A DNA stretch of 64,000 nt from Sclerodactyla briareus. Its lineage: Eukaryota > Echinodermata > Holothuroidea > Dendrochirotida > Sclerodactylidae. The position numbers were made by a program, and so were the translations under genes. Below, piece by piece: positions 1 through 13,512 of this stretch. The first letter of the stretch is position 1. Each line of letters begins with the position of its first letter. Location of the stretch: positions 90,423 to 154,422 of the forward strand of contig JAODTK010005685.1 in assembly GCA_026419785.1 (NCBI GenBank), read 5' to 3'. The notes under the pieces are model-generated. The model was given only the letters and a program-made list of their open reading frames with translations, did no database searches and was not told the DNA's origin.

Positions 1-3000
1 GCCATTAATCGCAGTGAGGACTGCAGCAAACGGCACGTCAAATTCTATATTTTATAAAATAATAGCCTATTTGAACACAGTTATGGAATGAAAGGGAGCA
101 GAATATCAGGATTACGTCCCTGTATCGATTCTACACAGTCAAAAACCTCTGGGAGAACACAATTTTACGAAAGCACTGTTCGCATTTGGCCCTGGGCAAT
201 GGCTTGTGGTGTTGTGGAAGCGAGCTCGTCTCTGCAATGTGCTCTCATTGACGTCTAACTAAGCCGAATAGCTTCCTGTTATTTTCGGACGATCAACGCT
301 TATATTGGGGGTTATTTTATGGGACCACCTCTAATTTCAATGGCGAAACATCATAATGATCAAGTCATTTCGATCGGTTTGCATGGAACGTAATCCTAAA
401 ATAAAAGATATTTCATCGGTTGGTTTTACGGTCGTAAGAAGCACACAGAGACGAACTGTTTGAAGCCGAGTGTTCTATTACGTCTTCCCTCTCCGACATG
501 AGAATGGTCAAATCTCGATTGAAGCTGTTGGGAGCTGTCCGTCGCTCCAATTGAGTAACCGGACTAGAATTAAAAATATTACCAAACTACAATGCGCATG
601 CGCTGTCATCGTTTGCTATAGACTTTTTGGCAACACGTCACAAAGATCGTTCATAATTATAACATAACATTCCTTTGACAAATTTTATTGAAGCGGACTG
701 CGTCAAGGCTACAGAAATGTAACCATCGCACCCCAAAACGACCAACAATACAAGCGATTTCATCGCTCGTAAAAAGCCTTCACGGTTACAAGTTCATGAG
801 TCATTAATACTGCTTTGTGTCAAAGGTCATAGGGGTACTTGGGCTGTTCGGCGTGAACGGACAGTGCGCAAAACAGTCTTTGCAAACTCCCCTGGTGAAA
901 AACTACAACCTACCAGCACTGAACTTCACAGAGTGCCTAATCAACAAAAATTGCAAAGAAGATGGGATGACACTGATGGTTTGGGTTCTTATAGGGAGAC
1001 AGTTTGAAAATGAGGCCAGTAATGATAGAGCTAGGGGAGAATCTTGGTAGTGGTGAGCGGGGCCACGGTTTCAACCATGAAAAGGCTATTTGAGGGAAGA
1101 GACAGCTGAGTGGAATGAGTGCACATGAATCTTCAAAGTTCTGAAATTCACTAAGCAGACATGAAAAAGTTGAAAAGTATTAGGCGATGAATCCATATTC
1201 AAGTATATCTAGTAAGGGTTCTATGTCTTGCAGGTTCAGTTGAAACTGGCATTGTGAGGGGAGGACATGAATGCAGAGTCTGCCATAGTACACAGTATGT
1301 ATCAAAACTAGTGACAGTAAGTAGCTGAATAAGACAATGTTTTTATGCTAGAACATATTACAGTAGTGTAATGTAGGCAATGGAAACCATACTAATTCAG
1401 TCAACCTTGCTGTCCGTACTTCTGTGCACCCTCGTACTAGTCGGAACAACATTGTACTGCAGAGCAAAATGGTCTCATGCGGAAGCTATAGATGCTCATT
1501 GGCTTGCCAGTTGAGGAAATCTTCCCCGTGGTGTGGATGTGGATAACGGTGTGGACACAATAGCGGGCACCTGGGCAGCTTAGCCTTTTAAACAACAAAT
1601 GATAATGCAGCCTTACTTCAGCCCTAGTGCTCGAAACATTAACTCGGATGTAAGGACACACCGTTTTAGGTTTGATATTTGAGTGGAGCCTGAGGGTTCC
1701 TTGGTAGCCAGCTCCACTTTATTTGAATAAAATCAACTACAAGTAAGTAATATTGATGGTCTTATTAAGTTATTAAAAATTCCTGTATGTAGACATCTTA
1801 AACAGTTTTTATAACTCAGTTGGCTGACTCATTGCCACCATTGCCATTGCTCGTAGTGTTTGGAAAACAGGGAGAAATGTGTGTGTTGGTTGTTAAGCTG
1901 TTGACATTCGAGGAATGAATTAGCCCCTAATGGTCAGTACTTGATTACTAGCTAACGCCTGAGCAATCCAAGTATTAGTAATAGTATCTTCCACTTACAG
2001 TGGCGTGATAGAGGAACACATTACATCACATGTTTCACCGTGGATAACAGTGAGATAATTAGAATATTAAAAGTAAGTACGCAGGGATTGCGTTACTCAG
2101 ATTTCCTAATGGGAGTAGACATTTGCGGGTGTTAAATGGCCAATTGCAAAAATACCCTATTTGATCGAATCAGTGGCTGACAATCTAGCGGGGTGTTGCA
2201 AGCGGGGGGACCCATGCCGTAGAAACATGTTCACCCCAAACAGTTGACGTCTCCGAATCCAGTGAATCTGAAGATTTGCGATTGTCAAATGGGATTTTTA
2301 GACGGATCTCCAAATAGTCTTTAGACTGGCAATTTATTTCAATCATGAGGGAGGCAAACTGGCATGTCAGCTAGAATAATGCTAATGAGTCCTTAGTTTG
2401 AATGGTAAGAATTCAAGTTGTAATTAGACAAAAGATCTTGGTGTGTATTTTCACTCCACATTCAGTACATTGACATACCGTTCCCAAGGCGACTGTACGG
2501 AAGCTGCCAAAAACCCCGGTAATTGGATTCTCGGTCTTTCATCAATTGTGATTTCACTTTTTTGTGATAATACAGATTCACCTGGCATGATTCTGGCAAG
2601 CGTTTAGATCCTGTGGAAAACTTCAGAGTTTGCAAAATGTGACTGTAACAGAGATTCTGTAGTAAGAGGACGATGGGGGTTGCCCAGGTGATGAACAAAG
2701 GGTTAATTTCTCCAGGATGAGATTTAGTCGGCTGAAAGGGGGGGGGGGAGGTGTAGGTATGAGGGTCCTTCATGAGGAATCAATTCCTCCCTGACTTTCT
2801 ATACAAAACTAAACTAAAAGCTTCTTCCAAAGATGGAGTCGCCCCGATGACATTCTATTGTTGAAGTGCGGTCACGCTAATGATAACGATTTACAATTTG
2901 CGCTCACAAACCTTAATAGCGCAGTCACACATGAAGAAAAATGCAGACCAATCCGTGAGTGATGAACTATCTAGTACACTTGAACGATGACGTTGAGCAA

Positions 3001-5009
3001 TCAGTTCACACGCAACGTCACAACTCATTCAGGTCCCGGCCGCTCTGACTTGCCGACATCGTGGGTGCAATAGTGTGACACCTCAATTTTGTGGTATTCA
3101 TTAATGTCATTATAGTTACAGTTCTTCGCCCAGCGCTTCAGTCAATTTACTATGGAACCAATGGTATTATCGGGTGTTAGAATCAGGGCAAAGGTATCTC
3201 AGAGTGAATGTTCGGCCAAGTTGTTGAACCGACAAGCGGTTCTACTCCTCCTACAGAATTGATTGGATAGTTATAGTTATAGAAGGTTTTTCGTAGTATT
3301 GTTGAACAGTGGTTTGTACATATCGTTTGGTCATGAATTCAAGTTTTCATTCAGTTTGTTTGAACGGTCAAGAATTTCAGGGCTTTCTACTCTCAAAACA
3401 AATTGGGTGATCATGTATGTTGATTTTAGTACTATCATAACCAATAGTAATAGGAAGTTCAAGAATTTTGTGTCAAAGTCATTTTGGGGCCATTTTGTTT
3501 TCCCTTGAATTGTCATAGGGGTCGACTCCTAAGAATAGATTGGGTTGATCATAAGAAGTTGATCAGTATACACAAACACAATGTAATATTCAGCAAGTGC
3601 AGTATAAAGGTCAGCGGGTAAATTCAGCCATTGTTATCACAAAAACAACTGTCGAGCAACTTCTACTCGGGTAACAAAAATAGATCTGCTGATGATTATG
3701 AGGGAAGTAATATCACTGACGATGGGAATCTGGAATATAACAATTAGAGGTTCGAACGGTCAGGTCACGAAGTCAAAGGTAATCCTAGGGTCATAAAACC
3801 GAGGATATCAAGATCGAATGAGACCTAACCCATCACACATTGACTCTCAGGAATTGGTAGGTGAGCTACTGCAGTTACTGGTGCCTAATGACATGTGTTC
3901 ACACATTCATAATGAGGCGATTCCAATGACTACAGGAAGACTTGGAGTAGGAAGTGCGTTGATGAAGCACTTCCTAAATATTCAAGTACCAGCGTTGCTT
4001 TTACTGAGAGGTGAGGTGAGAATCCTGAACACTTAGAAATGCTGTTGTTGATCAAGGCATAGGAGTGTTCATCTGTCAGTCCTTTTATTATTTCAGAGTG
4101 TATATAGCCGAAAATGAGAATCTCTTCCCTCATCTCTAACAAAGTCAGCAGTGATAATGACGGCCCCTAGTGACCTGTGCATTCAAAAAAATGAGGAGTT
4201 TTATAGCCAACTGTTTGTGACGGACTTGACAGTTCTGTGACAACCTGTACTTGTTTGAGAACAAGAGTAGTTCCAGCTCACCTTCGTGGAATGCATTAGC
4301 ATCACGTTGTTAAAGTAACATTAGTAAAATGTGGAAATTTAAATATGGTTTTTTTAATTTAAAAGAATATATATAAAATTTTTCTAATTTATTTATTTCC
4401 CAAACAATTAACACACCCATCTATTATAAAAACTTTTGATTCGACATTAGGGTTTCCATTGCAATTCAACAGTGCCCTGTTCATTATCACTGGTAACTTT
4501 GTGTTTATTGGCAGGTACCTTCATGCAACAATAAATTTGGGAATGTTGTTCTGTTAGTGATCAATTGTTCAACTAACCAATCCACATTCCCCAGCTTCTC
4601 CCACCTATGGTACACACGCTCCATTGGCTCAGTTGTCGTACTAAGACACTTAGCAGTTCCACAAAATCCTTCATGGGTTATTGAGCTCATTTGGAGTACA
4701 GGCCCGTGTCCTTCTCGTCTGTTGCAGAGCATTGCACATAAAGTGCCTTACATTCTGTATTTCAGATGTACTGGTGAATGTAACAACCTATATCCCATGG
4801 CATATCGTGACCATTTCTCAGAATGCTGTGACCTTAAAGGGCAACTGCAGGAGAATTCAAACATGGCTTATTTATAGCGGATTATAAAAAAATTAATGCC
4901 AGAGGTTCAGTTAGACTTCCTTAAGGATTTATCGCCATTTGAAGTTGTTGATATGTGAAGCATGTATTTCGCAAAATGCTCGAAATGTATCCAACCTGCA
5001 ACTATTTTT
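1..5009. other. Non-coding stretch, no gene recognised
   Basis: The sequence is AT-leaning and mostly unique. Open frames are all about 60-106 codons, overlap on both strands and show no domain I recognise. A poly-G run lies near 2740, and the stretch around 4340-4400 is very AT-rich. I see no convincing exon, RNA gene or transposon end. Confidence 0.5.
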
Positions 5010-5410
5010 AAAAAAGATGTCATCCTCTGCAAAACCCTGCAAATATTTTGTTTTCTATTGAAATTCAAACATAATTTCCTTTGAAATGAGCATTTCGTCT
5101 ATGGGTGAGGATGCTTGTCGTGGTTGGTAGGTGTTGATGGTTACTTGGGAGAGAAGGACACTTGAATTTCTGTAAATGTTGACATATTCAACAAAATGAA
5201 AAACAATCTAATACATGACATGATTTTCATGGGTTGTCCGGTGTGACGTCATACGTTATTGTGCAATTGGGATTATCCCCAATTTATCGGAGGCGATAAC
5301 GCCATATAGGAACATAGAGTGAAGTGGGGTTTGGATTCCTATTAGATACAGTTTTCATTCCTCCCACAATATACCTCTGTTGTATCAAGCCTGCGGTTGT
5401 ACCTTCAGTA
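5010..5410 (+). repeat. Dispersed repeat, copy 1 (partner at 20165-20555)
   Basis: This stretch aligns from end to end with 20165-20555 in the same orientation. Shared landmarks in order are a gcaaaaccctgcaa-type start, a 'gagcatttcgtct' / 'cattcattcgtct' block, a 'ggttggtaggtgttgatggttact' type block, 'caacaaaa', 'ggattatccccaattt' / 'ggattctccccaatttt', 'ataggaaca' and a closing 'tgttgtatc' segment. The copies differ by many substitutions and small gaps, so the duplication is old. No coding capacity or terminal inverted repeat is visible, so the class is unknown. Confidence 0.65.
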
Positions 5411-8400
5411 ACGAGTGAACCCACTACTTAGTAGGGCAGACCTTTGCCCCTGGTCAAGTGGCATTATCAGGACTGGTATGTTGACCGGTATAGGCCAGTA
5501 GGTGGTTTCTTCATTCATCAGTTCTTCCTGTTTTTGGTGCTCTGGAATATCCTGTCTGTTTAATTAATGGCCGAACAAAGTCGCGCCAGAAGTGGGTGCT
5601 CACACGGTGTATACAGTATGGCAGGTACCCTAGTGCAGTGGGGCCCTACCGGATCACCTCTTAGCCAGCAACCACTGGTTTCATGAGCCCCGCCACAATG
5701 AGGTAGGGGATTAGCTTGCTCCACCCCCCCCCCCCTCCCCCACTTCCACTGTTCCTATTAAAGTGAATTGCTCTTGCAAATATGAGTTGTAGTTCTTGTT
5801 ACTTTACATTTCTGGCTGTGGGTGAGCAGCTAACACAGTCATCATGTCTTTCTGGTTAGGCCTTGTTAATAATTCAGACCGTTCATACACAATGAGCTTT
5901 ATTAGATGCAGTAAAGGTGCAGGTCCTTTTCTGGAATAAATTCTGCATGCAGAGGCCATAATTCTAATTAGATGCATGATAAGTTGGGGCACTATATAAA
6001 ATCACACTTATGATGTGGATTAAAGATCACACCGATATACACCAATATGCTGACTTTGCATGAAGGTGGTACACATGGTAACAACACCAATATGGCAAGT
6101 ATGAGGCAAGTAATTCCGAGGTTTCATCAGAGGGCATATCGGGTCATTTGCATAATTTACAATAAAATCACAACATTGATTGATAAGTCGATGATGCCTG
6201 AAAATTGGTGATATAGTATTATAAAAAACATGATGGAAATACATTGTGGTTGGTGAATAGTAACTATTGAGTGGCAAAAAATGTTGTAGTCGTTCAAAGG
6301 TCATTAGTAGTCAAATTATTCAGCATTCTTGAAAGTATGTGCAGGCAGTTACTAAGACGTTTTGCGCATGTTCAACATTCAGCGAATCTGAAATTACCAA
6401 TTTTATCTGATACAAGTGGGAAGTAGGGCACACATCATTCAGCAGGGAGGCCAATCAAGATTTCTGGTTGCACACCCAGTCAATAAATTGACCTGGCTAG
6501 AACCCTCCCCCAAATAGTGTCAGGGTATCTAGCCAGAAAAATATCCAATCTGGGTGGAAGATGAACAAAACTTTGTACTTCATGCTACATACCAAATCCA
6601 ACTATCTACAGTAATACCAGACATTTGGCAAAGTGACAAGTTTACTGAATGAGCATTTGAGGCATAATTGATCTGTTGTCAATTTGAGAATCACGTAAAT
6701 ATTCGAACATTGATCAATTTTTAATTTTCGGATAGTAATTAAACTAGGTGTGCTGAAAAATGTGAAACCAGGTGGGGATCTAAAAAATTCAAATTCAAAT
6801 GGGTGCGCACCCAGTGTGAATGCTGGCTGACCCGGTGTGTATCCAATATTTATCCATGAAGCTATCTTACAGGCTTTTTAACAGCCCTTGGAAAACCAAC
6901 ACGGGTATATAGGTTTGATATAAGTATTTAAGTGAGCTTCTCTTCAAGCCAGGGTCCATGTGGTTTTGTGCCATTGCTTCATTCTACCATTCGTTAAGGC
7001 AGATATTGTACCAGTGGTGCACCCACTGTGGACAGAGGGGGTGGATAGTCTAAATCCAGGGTCTCAATCAGTGCTGAAGTGGGGGTTTGTAAAACGACAC
7101 CACTGCAATAAAAGCCATTTGTTTAGGTATATTGGATGTTAGAACAAGCACTGCCAATTGATTAAGTGGTATAAACCACAAGATTTCGGAAAAAGGTAGG
7201 GAGGAAGTACAGGTGTGGTGTTCTTTACGTCTATTCTCACCTCAGTTTTCGTTTTTTATAATGTTGTAGGGAGATTATGCTGATCAGTCCACCCCCCCAC
7301 CACTTCTCCCTTTTAACAGGAAATCTCTAAACCTGTGATTCTGGAGGAAAAGGTGGTTTGATATTATATGGAACGTTAAACAGCCTTGTAGACATCAAGC
7401 ACAGTGCAGATCTGCAGTGCAATTTTTAATAATAAGTTACAAAGTCTGAGGTCTCGTTTTCCAGCAGTACGATCGAAGTGGGGTATTTAATAATTGATTG
7501 TTGTTGTATAAGTCGCCTATGTTGTTCGTCATGAAAAGCGTCAGTTAGACATATTGAGAGAGGGTTGCTAGGATCAACAAAATTGTCAATGAGAAGAATA
7601 AATTTGCAATCGCATAAACAATATTTTCAAAGACTAGTTCCATTTCAAGGGAATCTAGATGTTAATCACCCTCAATTTTGTTTGGCTCTGTATTCAGCAT
7701 CAAAGGTGGCATAAAATTCTGGAGAAGCTGATCTCATACCTGGCTTACCTACTTTGGCTGATCTAAAAATCGCCATTCTCTCTTCCCCCAGCCCCCCTCA
7801 TCTCTACAAAATTCATCTTACGCGTAATCGCACCAAGCAGTCAAAATGACTGAAAAAGCTTGGATCATGAGGTCGTAGGGTTTATTTAATTAAATTACCG
7901 CAGATATTTCACGCACTCGTATGCTCAACGGATGGGTGGCAATCCTATAGTGGGGGGAGGGAGAGGGGGGAGGAAAAGGGGGGAGGGGAAAAGGGGGGAG
8001 GGGGTCTGCTCCAACGTTATATAAACTTCCCAATGATCAATTCTTTTTAACTAGTTCTCTCTGGAAAAAAGGACAGTGAGTCACTCCTTCCCCCCCCCCA
8101 TATTCAAACAAAGTCACAGATAATGTGCTGTAGAAAATGGTATTACCCATATCGCCCCTGGCCCCTCCCAGATTCTGCTGGGTAATTATGCCTTACCATG
8201 GACATTTAATGTACAAAGCCATGTTATAGGCAAGTAGCAGCCACTAAATTATTCATGCATATTGCAACACCTGAATTAATAATCAGATCAGACCAGGTCT
8301 AGAGTGCCCCTTAAGTTTTTTGAAAAAGCGCTCCCAGGGAAAATACTTGGATTTGTACTATACTGTGCGTTAGCACTTACAGGTCAGTATTGTTCAAGTT

Positions 8401-9769
8401 AGATCTGTTCTTTTTCGAGTGCATTATATGAAAACATGACGCGATAACAATTGGATTGGTTGAATTGTTTAGAGGTGTCAAAATATCATGGTGGACCAGT
8501 CGTATCTGGGTTCACAAGTTGAATCCCAAATTGAAGGGCTCAACAGATAATTTTGTGAGAGGTTTGATTGTTCTGACCCAAACTGGGCTTTTTGGCCATT
8601 CACCCCCTCCTCTCTGCCTCCATCCTTAGCATTTGAATACTGCCATCACCACTTATCCAGCCACAATAGTGGTGCTAAATTCTTGGGTTTCTGATACCCT
8701 CGACCTCCCCCCTCCCTTCCCCCTTCGCCTGAATCATCAATGGTCACGTTAATTTTTTGCTCGGATCTGTACGAGGGTTGAGGGCATCAATTTAATATCA
8801 ACCTAACTTGTGGGGTATGTTTGCTAGTGGGTCAGGGTCCGGAATCATTGTACTTATTGCCTGTTATTGAGAATTAGGAGAGGTTGCATCATGGCCTCCT
8901 AATTAACATGGCTTTTTCTCTGGATAGTCTGCATTACCTCTCGATCTAGTGCATCATATATTATATAGATTATTATTATTGTTTGATGAGGACTATGTTT
9001 ATTCCCTGGGCAATAAATTGCTGTTTGCTGTTTACTCTGTGTCAACATTCTCAGTAACATCAAAGTTGTGAAGTGTGTGACATGAGGTCAATAATGCGTG
9101 ATATTTGTAAACATCGAGGTCCAAGGTGGGCCAGACAGAATAGAGTGAACTTGACACTTGTCCACACTTCCCATTAAATAATAGGGGGATACCGTTGAGC
9201 CAAACCGCTATGCTGCCCATGAGAAAAGTCAGAGAGGAGGAAGAACGGAATGCGTGTGTGCTTGTCCTGTTGAAGTTTGTGTGGTAGAAATGTTACACAT
9301 GACAGGGTTAGTGGGGCCTGTTCATCTGATCAGGAAGACTTCTTTGAAGTGTGCTTAAAGTCCACTGGCATGTATAGATGGATTGAAACTTTGGCCAAAT
9401 TCCAGCCAATACAATGGTGGAACTGGAACACTCCATTGTAAGAAAAGCCCCTTGTGACCCGTCACAGCGGAACATGGATCCGCTGCAAACTCACCATAAT
9501 AGGTAATTTTCCACAAACCATTCTCACAACAAATAAACAAGAATTGGCATCTGGATAAATATAAACTTGGGAAAAAAGTTCAAATGATATGAAAGAAGAT
9601 TCCCGATCATTACTGTGTGAAGTCTATCAGCCAGCCTGAGATTCATTCCCCAGGTGAAACATCAATTCCATAAATTCAACAAGAGTAATTGAAATTGGTG
9701 GAAGCAATGGGTGGATGTGGGCCCATTCAAGGATTGGACTCCTCTCAGTGAGTGGTGACCTATGGCTTC
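5411..9769. other. Non-coding stretch, no gene recognised
   Basis: Unique-looking sequence with scattered C- and G-tracts (near 5725, 8090, 8700). Open frames stay below about 95 codons and have no recognisable domain. One strong purine tract at 7952-8004 is listed separately. Confidence 0.5.
7952..8004 (+). repeat. G-rich polypurine tract
   Basis: About 53 nearly uninterrupted purines, made of runs of four to seven G separated by A or AAAA. Four or more G-runs lie close together, so a G-quadruplex or triplex-prone structure is plausible. It may equally be a simple low-complexity expansion. Confidence 0.7.
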
Positions 9770-9962
9770 TGCAGGGGGCGATGCAGGATTTTTGAAGGGA
9801 GGGGTCCAAACCCAATAGAGTATTAGTCCTACCCCCCAGGAGGAGCCATCGACATCCACATTATTGGTAGAATGCATTAGTGTTTCAAAGAGTTCTGAAT
9901 CAGAAGGGGGGTCGGACCCCTGAACCCCCCCCCCCCCCCCCCCCCCCTGTATCCGCTACTGG
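9770..9962. mobile_element. MITE-like unit with G/C-tract termini
   Basis: The left edge (gcagggggcgatgcagg, then a 'gaagggaggggtcc' block) is the imperfect inverted counterpart of the right edge, which on the minus strand reads 'ccagtagcggatacaggg', a long G run, then 'ttcaggggtccgacccc'. The interior is about 100 bp and has no coding capacity. Short G/C-rich ends of this type ('gtagcggat...gggg') are common in marine invertebrate genomes as small non-autonomous DNA elements; that is recalled knowledge, not tested here. The right end carries a 23-base C homopolymer (9925-9947). No clear target-site duplication was found. Confidence 0.45.
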
Positions 9963-11344
9963 CTCATGTGACCTCCAAAGTTATTAGGAGGCATAGCTGG
10001 AACCTCTCTGTCATACACTGTTGGTCAACCCTGTCCCCCTCCCAGGATTGATGGCTGTGCTGTCGGATTTAGGAGGAAAACAATATTGGATTACACTATG
10101 ACGGGTCTGTGTAGCAAGAAATCCTGTTCCACATACTAAGCCTATAACCACTTTAAATACCATACTCCAGTTATTCTGGTTCCCTAAAGGCCATCCATCA
10201 TGTAACAGACTTGTTTTAAACCAGCACAGGTTAAAAGAGGACATATCCAAACCCAAAACACCAAATTTGGCGCTAGTATGTTGCCTGTTGATAAATTTCA
10301 GTAATCTATGAAATTACAGGGAGAGCGGGAGGAAGGGGGGTGGGGAACATGCAAGGGCAACTTATGAACCCTAACAGTAAATGCCTGCATTTTGCCTCAT
10401 TGTAACAGGAAGACGAAAGAATCATTTTGTCTTCCTGTTATCATGATAAAGAAACAGGGCAGAGGAAGATATTTCACTTAGAAACAAATGAGATTACTCT
10501 CTAATAATGTGAAACAATTAATTGTAGGTTTTCATTAGGATCCCATCTATTAGTTTGTATGTACAAAGGATGCACAAAGGCACGTGTTGTAATAGCTGGC
10601 TGTGCCTTAGTCCTCATACTGAAATCGGCTGCAATTTGGTGTGGAGGTTTGGATTATAGCAATATAACATAACCAGGATTAGTATCCTAGAGTCCAGTAA
10701 TTTTTACATGCCCCATTGGTATTTTAATGCTCTGATGACTTCAGTCAACTTCGAATACCTCTACAATACCACTGTGCATTTGTCCACTTTGATAGAAGCT
10801 TAGTACAGGGGTTAACCATATTGGAACTCAAATATGTCAGTATGTTCAAATATTTTTATTTTATATGACATACCTGTGAGTGCCTGTTGTCATGCAGGAG
10901 AATGGTAGACTGGTAGTGAGCGGAAAAGAATGGCAGAGTGGTGTTATTGAGCTTTGCAACGAACATTGCGGGTCAAAACTCAGCAGTCACCAGATTTCTT
11001 TCCCTAGGTTGCTGTGATTGCAGTTGCGTGACAAGGTCAGCGTCTTTTATTCATGGTTATTACCTTATGGGGTACCATGACCCCCCCAGGATATTGGAAT
11101 AAGTTTGGCCGTGCAGTTGTGAGGCGTCATGTTGAACTGGAACTTCCGCTCCATCCAGGTTCCGAGAAGGATCTTTCTTTGGAGTGGAAATAAAATGGCC
11201 GGTCCTGGTTGGAATTGGTACACCCCTGCCTCGATATCATCTGAGGACTTGTGGAGAGAGGGCGATAATCGCCGGTCTCATCCAACGGTCAATACAGCCA
11301 GGTTTTCCTAATGAGTTATTTGGCTCCGGATCCGTAGAAATTCG
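9963..11344. other. Non-coding stretch, no gene recognised
   Basis: Unique-looking sequence with no recognisable coding exon. A G-rich patch occurs at about 10320-10345. Open frames of 60-115 codons around 11130-11530 overlap in different frames, and part of them lies in the SINE-like unit that follows. Confidence 0.5.
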
Positions 11345-11618
11345 AATCAAATCAAATCAAGCTAAAATGTGGCATTGTGGGAAATGCACATTTTGCCTCT
11401 GGGATCCCTCATCAAGCACCTACTCGACTACGCATGATGGCCACATGGAGGAATGCCTGATCCTAGTCATTCCTGCGACAATCCTTCATTCTGTGCCGAC
11501 CAGCGGGAAGGCTACAGGTACCATTTTTTAAGTTTAGTATGACTTTACCAGGATTCGAACCCCGATTCTACGGGTGTAAGCCAATTCCAATCAAACTTGA
11601 GCCATAGGGTTTTTATCA
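11345..11618 (-). mobile_element. tRNA-derived SINE-like element
   Basis: On the minus strand the unit starts near 11618 with a tRNA-like head. A box-A-like 'tggctcaagtttgattgg' is followed by an anticodon-loop-like 'cttacac' and a box-B-like 'ggttcgaatcc' at about 11555. The head is followed by about 190 bp of unrelated body. It ends in a short tandem tail, (AATCA)n on the plus strand at 11345-11361, as many SINEs do. The acceptor-stem halves do not pair, so I do not call a functional tRNA. If it is a SINE, RNA polymerase III would transcribe it from the internal A and B boxes, and its movement would need a LINE partner elsewhere. Confidence 0.55.
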
Positions 11619-12734
11619 TTTCCCATCTGTTTGTCAAACTCAGGTGTGTTCACTCCCTCTCATTGCCTGATACATCAAAGTAATATTTATTCAACAAACT
11701 AATACCAATCAACTGTGTTACATTTTTTTAAATATTATAATAATAATAATAATAGTAATGAGAGTTAAGTATAATAAGAATGCGATACTACTAATGATTA
11801 TGATATCATTATTTTTTTTTTCAAGAAGTCAAAGGCCCACTCTAACTTTGCATCCAAATTTGATGTGGCAGCTCTGCCATTCTTGCTTTATGTACATGAT
11901 CCATTTAAATGCACCTCACAGACAAACGGCAGAAGGCTCTTTGCTATTAGGGGACATTTCTATGTTACATTACTTTAAGACAGTTGTTGTGACACGATCG
12001 CCTGATGCTGTTGTATATATATGCTTCCTATATCCCTAGTAGCCAAGAGGGAATTACCACAAGGAAGTATCAATTGTGCTGCTAATATTAAGGGTATGCC
12101 CCAAAACGAAATGAACTGTGCCACAGATCCAAACATTGATGCACAAGACAAGAAGCCTCTAGCCTGCTCTTTTCCAAGGCTTGTTAACTTAGGCAATGCA
12201 CCCAGTGTTGAGCCTGAATCACCAATTTATCACGCAGCAAATTTCACACGTTATTTTCTTGTGTTGGAAAGTAGCCTGCACTTGAAAATGCACTCCGCCA
12301 TTCCATTGATGGGGAGTGAAGGGCATTCCTGAGAGCAGGATTCTAGTGTTTCTATATTGAACAGATTTTTAGGGGTCATCTATAAAGAGTCTTAATGTAT
12401 AAGACAGAAGGCACAGACTGAATTATAATATGTATGGAGTATTGATATGTATCGAGTCATACTTCATTCTTGCAGTTGTCGTCCCTGAACAGACTGCCAA
12501 CGGGGGTATTATGATTAAACCAGATCGGTTATAAATTAGGTGTGAAATCCAAACCAAGCATAGATTATTGGGCAGCAAAAGTTCGAACTGGACATGGCAA
12601 GTAGTAGAGATTGTCAGGAGTTTGGATGGCTAGAAGGAGAGGAAGAGGGGAAGTGCAGTTGCGGATTGTGTGGAGGCCAATGTAGGACTATGGCATTTTA
12701 GAACAGACACTAACATACGCGTTGAGGTTTACAA
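11619..12734. other. Non-coding stretch, no gene recognised
   Basis: Contains a short (AAT)n microsatellite at about 11735-11758 and a T-run near 11811-11821. Overlapping short frames at 11758-12332 show no domain. Nothing else is recognised. Confidence 0.5.
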
Positions 12735-13512
12735 GATTCAACCCTGGGTTGTCATGCCAAAAACCCCGTGGGCCTCCTCCATACCAATGACTTGAAATAA
12801 TAGTGGAAATTAAGGTCCAGGATTCAAACCCTGTGCCATCATATCGAAGGACTTTAGTGTAACTTGAGGTCCAGGGTTCAAACCATGGGCTTGTTCATAC
12901 CAAAGACTTGACTAAAGAGAAAATAGTTAGGTCCAGGGATTCATCCTGGCCATTCCACAAAAGACTTAACTAGTGCGAAATCAGGGTGCGGGTTCGGACC
13001 CGGCGCATCATACGAAAATCCTCTAATAGTGGAAGTAAGGTCCAGGGTTCCACCAGGGGTGGGTTGTTGAGACTACTAGTGGAACTTAAGGTCCAGGATT
13101 CCGCCCTGTGCTGTATTCCGAAACTCTTTCACTTAGTGGAACTCAAGTCCACGAATTTAACCCTGGCTTTGCATACCAAGAACTTCACTAGTGGAACTTG
13201 AGGTGGATATAACCATTAGGGGTGTCAACAACGACTGACTAGTGGAATTAACGTACTGAATTGAAGAATGGACGGTCAGGCCAAAGATTTCACATGTGAG
13301 ACTTAAGGTCAGGATCAACCCTGAGCCATCTCACCAAAGACCTTAACTAGTGGAACTCATGGTCAGGGTGTTAACCCCTGGAGACTGCATATCCAAAACT
13401 CACTGTGGAATGAAGGCCAGGGTTCAACCCTGGGTGGGTCATTAGGCTACCAGTGGCACTTCATGTCCAGGGGTAACCGTATGTTGGCATACCCAAGACT
13501 TTGCTAGTGGAA
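12735..13512. repeat. Degenerate ~60 bp minisatellite with palindromic box-B-like core
   Basis: About a dozen diverged units follow one another. Each carries an 'actagtggaacttaaggtcc' type block, then a palindromic 'cagggttcaaccctg' type core, then a 'catcataccaaagactt' type block. Unit length varies between about 55 and 75 bp through small gaps, and one or two units have lost the core. The core resembles the tRNA box B consensus (GGTTCRANNCC) in several units, for example at about 12813-12826 and 12870-12884. No coding capacity is implied. Confidence 0.75.

Noticed and set aside
11545..11618. Functional tRNA gene on the minus strand
   Set aside because: Box A and B are present, but the acceptor stem does not pair and the unit continues into a SINE-like body and tail.
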